From contig NZ_CANLTU010000010.1 in assembly GCF_947494125.1 (NCBI RefSeq), forward strand, positions 62,001 through 126,000: DNA of 64,000 nucleotides. Direction: 5' to 3'. Positions 60,192 to 64,000 of the stretch are shown piece by piece. Source of the DNA: an uncultured Tenacibaculum sp. Lineage in GTDB: Bacteria; Bacteroidota; Bacteroidia; Flavobacteriales; Flavobacteriaceae. Under the pieces are notes generated by a model. That model had not been told where the DNA came from and made no database searches. It was given only the letters and a program-made list of their open reading frames with translations. Every line of letters begins with the position of its first letter. The first letter of the stretch is position 1. Made by a program: the position numbers and the translations under genes.

Positions 60192-61574
60192 TTAATTCAA
60201 GTTTTTAGTTATATCTATAATTCTTCCTTCTACTGCAGTTGCTGCTGCTATTAGAGGACTTGCTAAAATAGTTCTTGCACCTTGCCCTTGACGTCCTTCA
60301 AAGTTTCTGTTTGACGTAGAAACACAATATTCTCCTTCTGGTATTTTATCATCATTCATTGCCAAACAAGCTGAACAACCTGGTTCTCGTAATTCAAAAC
60401 CTGCTTTTTCAAAAATAGTTTGTAAGCCTTCTTCTTGAATTTGTTTTGCCACTAATTGCGAACCTGGAACCAACCATGCATTGACATTTTGTGCTTTCTG
60501 TTTTCCTTTTACATAAGAAGCTGCAACTCTAAAATCTTCAATTCTAGAGTTAGTACAACTTCCAATAAAAACATAATTGATTTTCTTATTCACTAAACTT
60601 TCACCTTTTTGAAAATTCATATAAGCTAATGACTTTTCAAATGATGCATCATTTTCTTGTGGAATCGTCTCCGTTATTTTTATTCCCATCCCTGGATTTG
60701 TTCCGTAAGTTACCATCGGTTCAATATCTTCTGCTTTAAAAGCATATTCTTTATCAAACTTAGCGTCATCATCTGTTTTTAATGTTTTCCAATAGCTTAC
60801 TTTTTCATTAAATTCTTCGCCTTTTGGAGCAAATTTTCGTCCTTTTACATATTCAAAAGTTGTCTCATCTGGAGCAATCATACCTCCTCTAGCTCCCATT
60901 TCAATACTCATATTACAAACAGTCATACGACCTTCCATAGACATTTCTTCGAAAACATTTCCTGCATATTCACAGAAGTATCCTGTTCCCGAATTTGTTC
61001 CTAATTGGGCTATTATATATAAAATAACATCTTTGGGTAACACCCCTTTTTTTAATTTACCTTTTACAGTTACTCGTAAGCTCTTTGGTTTTTGTAATAA
61101 TAAACATTGACTTGCAAATACTTGTGCTACTTGACTTGTTCCTATTCCGAAAGCAATAGCACCAAATGCTCCATGTGTTGATGTATGACTATCTCCACAA
61201 ACCATTGTCATTCCTGGTTGTGTAATACCCAATTCAGGAGCCATAACATGTACAATCCCATTGTATTTATGTCCTAAACCATATAATTCAATATTATTCT
61301 CATTACAATTTTTGGTAAGCTTTGCTAGCTGATTTCTTGAAAGCTCATCTCTTACTGGTAAATGCTGATTTATTGTTGGCGTATTATGATCGGCTGTTGC
61401 TATAATTTTATCAGGTCGTGCTATTGAAATATCGCGCTCTTTTAATTCATTAAAAGCCTGTGGACTAGTTACTTCATGAATTAAATGCTTATCTATATAT
61501 AAAACTTCAGGCCCATTCTTTATAGAATCAACCACATGTGCATCCCATACTTTATCAAATAATGTCTTTTTCAT
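60192..61574 (-). CDS. leuC: 3-Isopropylmalate dehydratase large subunit
   Basis: 460-aa [4Fe-4S] subunit of isopropylmalate isomerase. [20 protein letters not shown] and the cluster cysteines in [12 protein letters not shown] (about 338) and [12 protein letters not shown] (about 398-401) are complete. It is the third aconitase-fold enzyme of this window, with the same cluster type as acn and acnB. Its ATG overlaps the leuA stop by one base (TAATG), another sign of tight coupling. Confidence 0.96.
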   Translation of the reverse strand: MKKTLFDKVWDAHVVDSIKNGPEVLYIDKHLIHEVTSPQAFNELKERDISIARPDKIIATADHNTPTINQHLPVRDELSRNQLAKLTKNCNENNIELYGLGHKYNGIVHVMAPELGITQPGMTMVCGDSHTSTHGAFGAIAFGIGTSQVAQVFASQCLLLQKPKSLRVTVKGKLKKGVLPKDVILYIIAQLGTNSGTGYFCEYAGNVFEEMSMEGRMTVCNMSIEMGARGGMIAPDETTFEYVKGRKFAPKGEEFNEKVSYWKTLKTDDDAKFDKEYAFKAEDIEPMVTYGTNPGMGIKITETIPQENDASFEKSLAYMNFQKGESLVNKKINYVFIGSCTNSRIEDFRVAASYVKGKQKAQNVNAWLVPGSQLVAKQIQEEGLQTIFEKAGFELREPGCSACLAMNDDKIPEGEYCVSTSNRNFEGRQGQGARTILASPLIAAATAVEGRIIDITKNLN

Positions 61575-62749
61575 TAGGCAATTGCTATTTTAGAAATCTT
61601 ATTAACTTGTTTCATTATCATATGAATATCATCATCAATTACTTCTTTTTGCTTATCAGCAAAATTTAAAAAAGTTCCATAAGCAGAATCTAACTGAATT
61701 TTGGTAAGTTCATATCCAATTTTTTTAGCTCTGTATGCCAATGCTGCTCTACCACTTCTTGCTGTTAATACAATAGCACTCTCAGTAACACCAACATCAG
61801 CTGGGTTAATAATTTCATAAGTCTCACGGTTTTTAATCACTCCATCTTGGTGAATTCCTGAGCTATGTGCAAAAGCATTTGCTCCTACAATAGCTTTATT
61901 AGGCTGCACGGGCATTCCCATACTTTCTCTAACCATCATACTTGTATCATATAACAATTGAGTATTAATGTCTGTTTGTAAATTTAAATAAGGATGTTGT
62001 TTTAAAATCATAACTACTTCTTCCAAAGCAGTATTACCAGCTCTCTCACCAATTCCATTAACCGTACATTCAATTTGACGAGCTCCATTTATTGCACCGG
62101 CTATTGAGTTTGCAGTTGCTAAGCCTAAATCATTATGACAATGACATGAAATTGTTACCCCTTCAATACCCTTTACATGCTCTTTTAAATATTTAATTTT
62201 AGCACCATACTCTTCAGGTAAACAATAACCAGTAGTATCTGGAATATTTAAAACAGTAGCTCCTGCTTTAATCATCTCTTCACATACCTTAGCTAAAAAA
62301 ACATTGTCTGTTCTTCCTGCATCTTCTGCATAAAACTCAACATCATCTACAAAGTTTTTAGCATAAAAAACAGCTTCTTTACCTCTTCTTATTACTTCTT
62401 CTTGAGACGAATTAAACTTATATTTAATATGAGAATCGCTAGTACCAATTCCTGTGTGAATTCTTGGTTTAGCAGCAATTTTTAAAGCTTCTGCTGCTAC
62501 TTCAATATCTTTTTTAACAGCTCTAGTTAAACCACAAACTGTAGCATTTTTCACAATTTTAGCAATTTCATTAACAGATTTAAAGTCTCCAGGGCTAGAA
62601 ACCGGAAAACCAGCTTCTATAATATCAACTCCTAAAAAATCTAATCGCTCCGCTATAATTAGCTTTTGTTTAGTGTCCAGTTTACAACCAGGGACTTGTT
62701 CACCATCTCTTAAAGTAGTATCGAAAATTTGGACTTTATCGTTATTCAT
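61574..62749 (-). CDS. leuA: 2-Isopropylmalate synthase (short form without regulatory domain)
   Basis: First committed step of leucine synthesis: acetyl-CoA plus 2-oxoisovalerate; 391 aa, cytosolic. The HMGL-like TIM barrel has [13 protein letters not shown] (about 11-23, with metal Asp), [23 protein letters not shown] and the metal-binding [13 protein letters not shown] (about 203-215). GVVQ-type [15 protein letters not shown] and [11 protein letters not shown] end the catalytic part. It stops before the LeuA allosteric dimer domain found in E. coli (about 520 aa), so leucine feedback through that domain is impossible here. Citramalate or homocitrate specificity cannot be excluded, but the operon context supports LeuA. 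Confidence 0.9.
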   Translation of the reverse strand: MNNDKVQIFDTTLRDGEQVPGCKLDTKQKLIIAERLDFLGVDIIEAGFPVSSPGDFKSVNEIAKIVKNATVCGLTRAVKKDIEVAAEALKIAAKPRIHTGIGTSDSHIKYKFNSSQEEVIRRGKEAVFYAKNFVDDVEFYAEDAGRTDNVFLAKVCEEMIKAGATVLNIPDTTGYCLPEEYGAKIKYLKEHVKGIEGVTISCHCHNDLGLATANSIAGAINGARQIECTVNGIGERAGNTALEEVVMILKQHPYLNLQTDINTQLLYDTSMMVRESMGMPVQPNKAIVGANAFAHSSGIHQDGVIKNRETYEIINPADVGVTESAIVLTARSGRAALAYRAKKIGYELTKIQLDSAYGTFLNFADKQKEVIDDDIHMIMKQVNKISKIAIA

Positions 62750-62777
62750 TATCTTAAATAATTGTCATTATATAAAT

Positions 62778-62805
62778 CAAATGTATATATTGGCTTTTCG
62801 AAAAG
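62778..62805 (-). promoter_or_regulatory. Divergent control region: leuA -7 box and a perfect palindrome
   Basis: On the minus strand TACATTTG (62785-62778) matches TAnnTTTG, 29 bases before the leuA ATG. CTTTTCGAAAAG (62794-62805) is a perfect 12-base palindrome just upstream, near the expected -33 region. It could be an operator; no leader peptide or attenuator is visible. Confidence 0.4.
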
Positions 62806-62882
62806 GTCTTTTTTTAAAATAACCTTTACGATATCAAAAACAGCTATTAAAAATATAATAAATTGAAAAACAGTTAGTTAAA

Positions 62883-64000
62883 ATGAATTATTTTACAAAA
62901 GTTAACCAACAAAATGATTCTTTATTTGTACTTATTCAATCATTAACAAAATCAGAAAAACGTCAATTTAATTTATATATAGGTAGATTAGATGGTAATA
63001 CAGATTCAAAATTTTTTATCCTATTTAAATTTTTAGAGAAACAAAAAAAATATGATGAGAAGACTATAATTAATAGCGGTATTGTAAGTAAACAACAACT
63101 TTCAAATTTAAAAGCTCATTTATATAAACAAATCTTAACAAGTTTACGAATGAATCCTAAACATAAAAATGTTAGAGTACAAATACGTGAACAGTTAGAT
63201 TTTGCAACTGTATTATATCAAAAAGGACTTTATAAACAAAGTTTAAAGCTTCTTGATAAAGCTAAAATATTAGCTTTGGATAATGAAGAAAAAAATGTTG
63301 CTTATGAAATTGTTGAACTTGAAAAAGTTATAGAAAGTCAATACATAACTAGGAGTATTAATACTAGAGCTGATGAATTAACAATACAAGCTAAAGAGCT
63401 AAGTCAGCAAAATGTTATTACTAGTAAATTATCAAATTTATCTTTACAATTATATGGTATTCTTTTAAAAACAGGTTACGCTCGTAATGATGAGGAATTA
63501 AATAAAATTAATAATTATTTTGACGCGCGCATACCAAATCTAGATTATAAATCATTAGGATTTAGAGAACGCTTATGGCTATATAAAGCACATTTATGGC
63601 GTAGTCTTTTAACTCAAAATTTTTTAAATGGATATAAATATTCTTCTAATTTGGTAAATCTGTTTAGAGAGTATCCTAAAATGATTCAATTAAATCCTGT
63701 CTTTTATTTAAAAGGTATTAATTATTTATTAGAATCATTATTTTTTATTCAACATGAAAAAGAATTTAATAAAGAGCTGTCCTTTTTTGAAACCGATATA
63801 AAAGAAAATAAAATTCCAATTAATGGCAATACAGAAATTTTAATTTTTCAATATTATTACGCCAATCAACTGCATAAACATTTTTTAAAAGGAACTTTTA
63901 AAAAAGGAGAGTATTTAGTTAATGATATAAATGAAAAAATTAATGAGTATAGTAATAGATTAGATAAACATCATATCATAACACTGTATTATAAAATAGC
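62883..64000 (+). CDS. TPR-like helical-repeat protein, N-terminal part (runs off window)
   Basis: Open frame from the ATG at 62883 to the end of the window, at least 372 residues and incomplete. It begins MNYFTKVNQQNDSLFVLIQS, with no signal peptide. Helical pairs in TPR style follow, such as TVLYQKGLYKQSLKLLDKAK and SLGFRERLWLYKAHLWRSLL. Charged linkers with many Lys/Glu/Asn and no catalytic motif. This looks like a known Bacteroidota family of cytosolic helical-repeat proteins without assigned function. It is divergent from leuA across a 133-bp control region. Confidence 0.7.
   Translation, partial: MNYFTKVNQQNDSLFVLIQSLTKSEKRQFNLYIGRLDGNTDSKFFILFKFLEKQKKYDEKTIINSGIVSKQQLSNLKAHLYKQILTSLRMNPKHKNVRVQIREQLDFATVLYQKGLYKQSLKLLDKAKILALDNEEKNVAYEIVELEKVIESQYITRSINTRADELTIQAKELSQQNVITSKLSNLSLQLYGILLKTGYARNDEELNKINNYFDARIPNLDYKSLGFRERLWLYKAHLWRSLLTQNFLNGYKYSSNLVNLFREYPKMIQLNPVFYLKGINYLLESLFFIQHEKEFNKELSFFETDIKENKIPINGNTEILIFQYYYANQLHKHFLKGTFKKGEYLVNDINEKINEYSNRLDKHHIITLYYKI

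Overview
The window looks like chromosomal DNA of a marine-type member of the Bacteroidota, most likely family Flavobacteriaceae (a Tenacibaculum/Polaribacter-like genome). The evidence is the low G+C content, a type IX secretion (T9SS) C-terminal sorting domain, many lipoproteins, families largely confined to this phylum (DUF6495, DUF6702, DUF5916), Bacteroidota-type -7 promoter boxes (TAnnTTTG) and a Bacteroidota-like RNase P RNA. Genus is inferred from protein style only.

Layout. 0.25-7 kb: a 2177-residue surface protein exported by T9SS, with a 59-residue peptide gene behind it. 7-11.7 kb: TrmH rRNA/tRNA-type methyltransferase, a zinc-less sirtuin, an amidohydrolase, a DUF6495 protein and a two-repeat lipoprotein. 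11.8-19.7 kb (minus strand): two different aconitases (mitochondrial-type and AcnB), the RNase P RNA gene, then dnaJ and grpE. 19.8-29.3 kb: an orphan double-glycine-leader cysteine-rich peptide, dipeptidase E, then a one-direction block of four tandem carboxypeptidase-regulatory-domain paralogues, a DUF6702 protein and two paralogous M1 metallopeptidases. 29.3-35.5 kb: TlpA-like lipoprotein, VanX-type dipeptidase, and pyruvate dehydrogenase E1-alpha plus E2. 35.6-45.7 kb: a Big_2/DM13 lipoprotein with a beta-barrel partner, a DUF5916 outer-membrane protein bracketed by two NTF2-like proteins, an AraC-type membrane regulator, a PA0069-type radical SAM - Crp/Fnr - DinB cluster, and aroC. 46.0-46.5 kb: two identical tRNA-Ser(UGA) genes made by a 318-bp tandem duplication. 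46.9-51.3 kb: MtfA-type peptidase with a SEC-C tail overlapping a GH18 lipoprotein, an unknown protein, and an ABC-F ATPase. 51.3-55.6 kb is an accessory island with a 41-bp tandem repeat, integron-cassette-like units and unknown membrane or secreted proteins. 55.6-58.3 kb: GH53 galactanase, DinB, DUF4345-like and SanA/YdcF-like proteins. 58.5-62.7 kb: leucine operon leuA-leuC-leuD-leuB. A TPR-like gene runs off the right edge.

Most of the window is housekeeping or typical flavobacterial envelope biology: central carbon entry (PDH E1-alpha/E2, two aconitases), leucine and chorismate synthesis, chaperones (GrpE/DnaJ), and export of proteins to the outer membrane. The most unusual stretch is 51.4-53.4 kb. 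There, two unknown genes are each bounded by short complementary core sites (GTTGGGC...GCCCAAC, then GTTGTCC...GGACAAC), and a long imperfect palindrome separates them. This is the geometry of integron gene cassettes and attC sites, but no integrase is present in the window. No insertion sequence, prophage or CRISPR array was seen.
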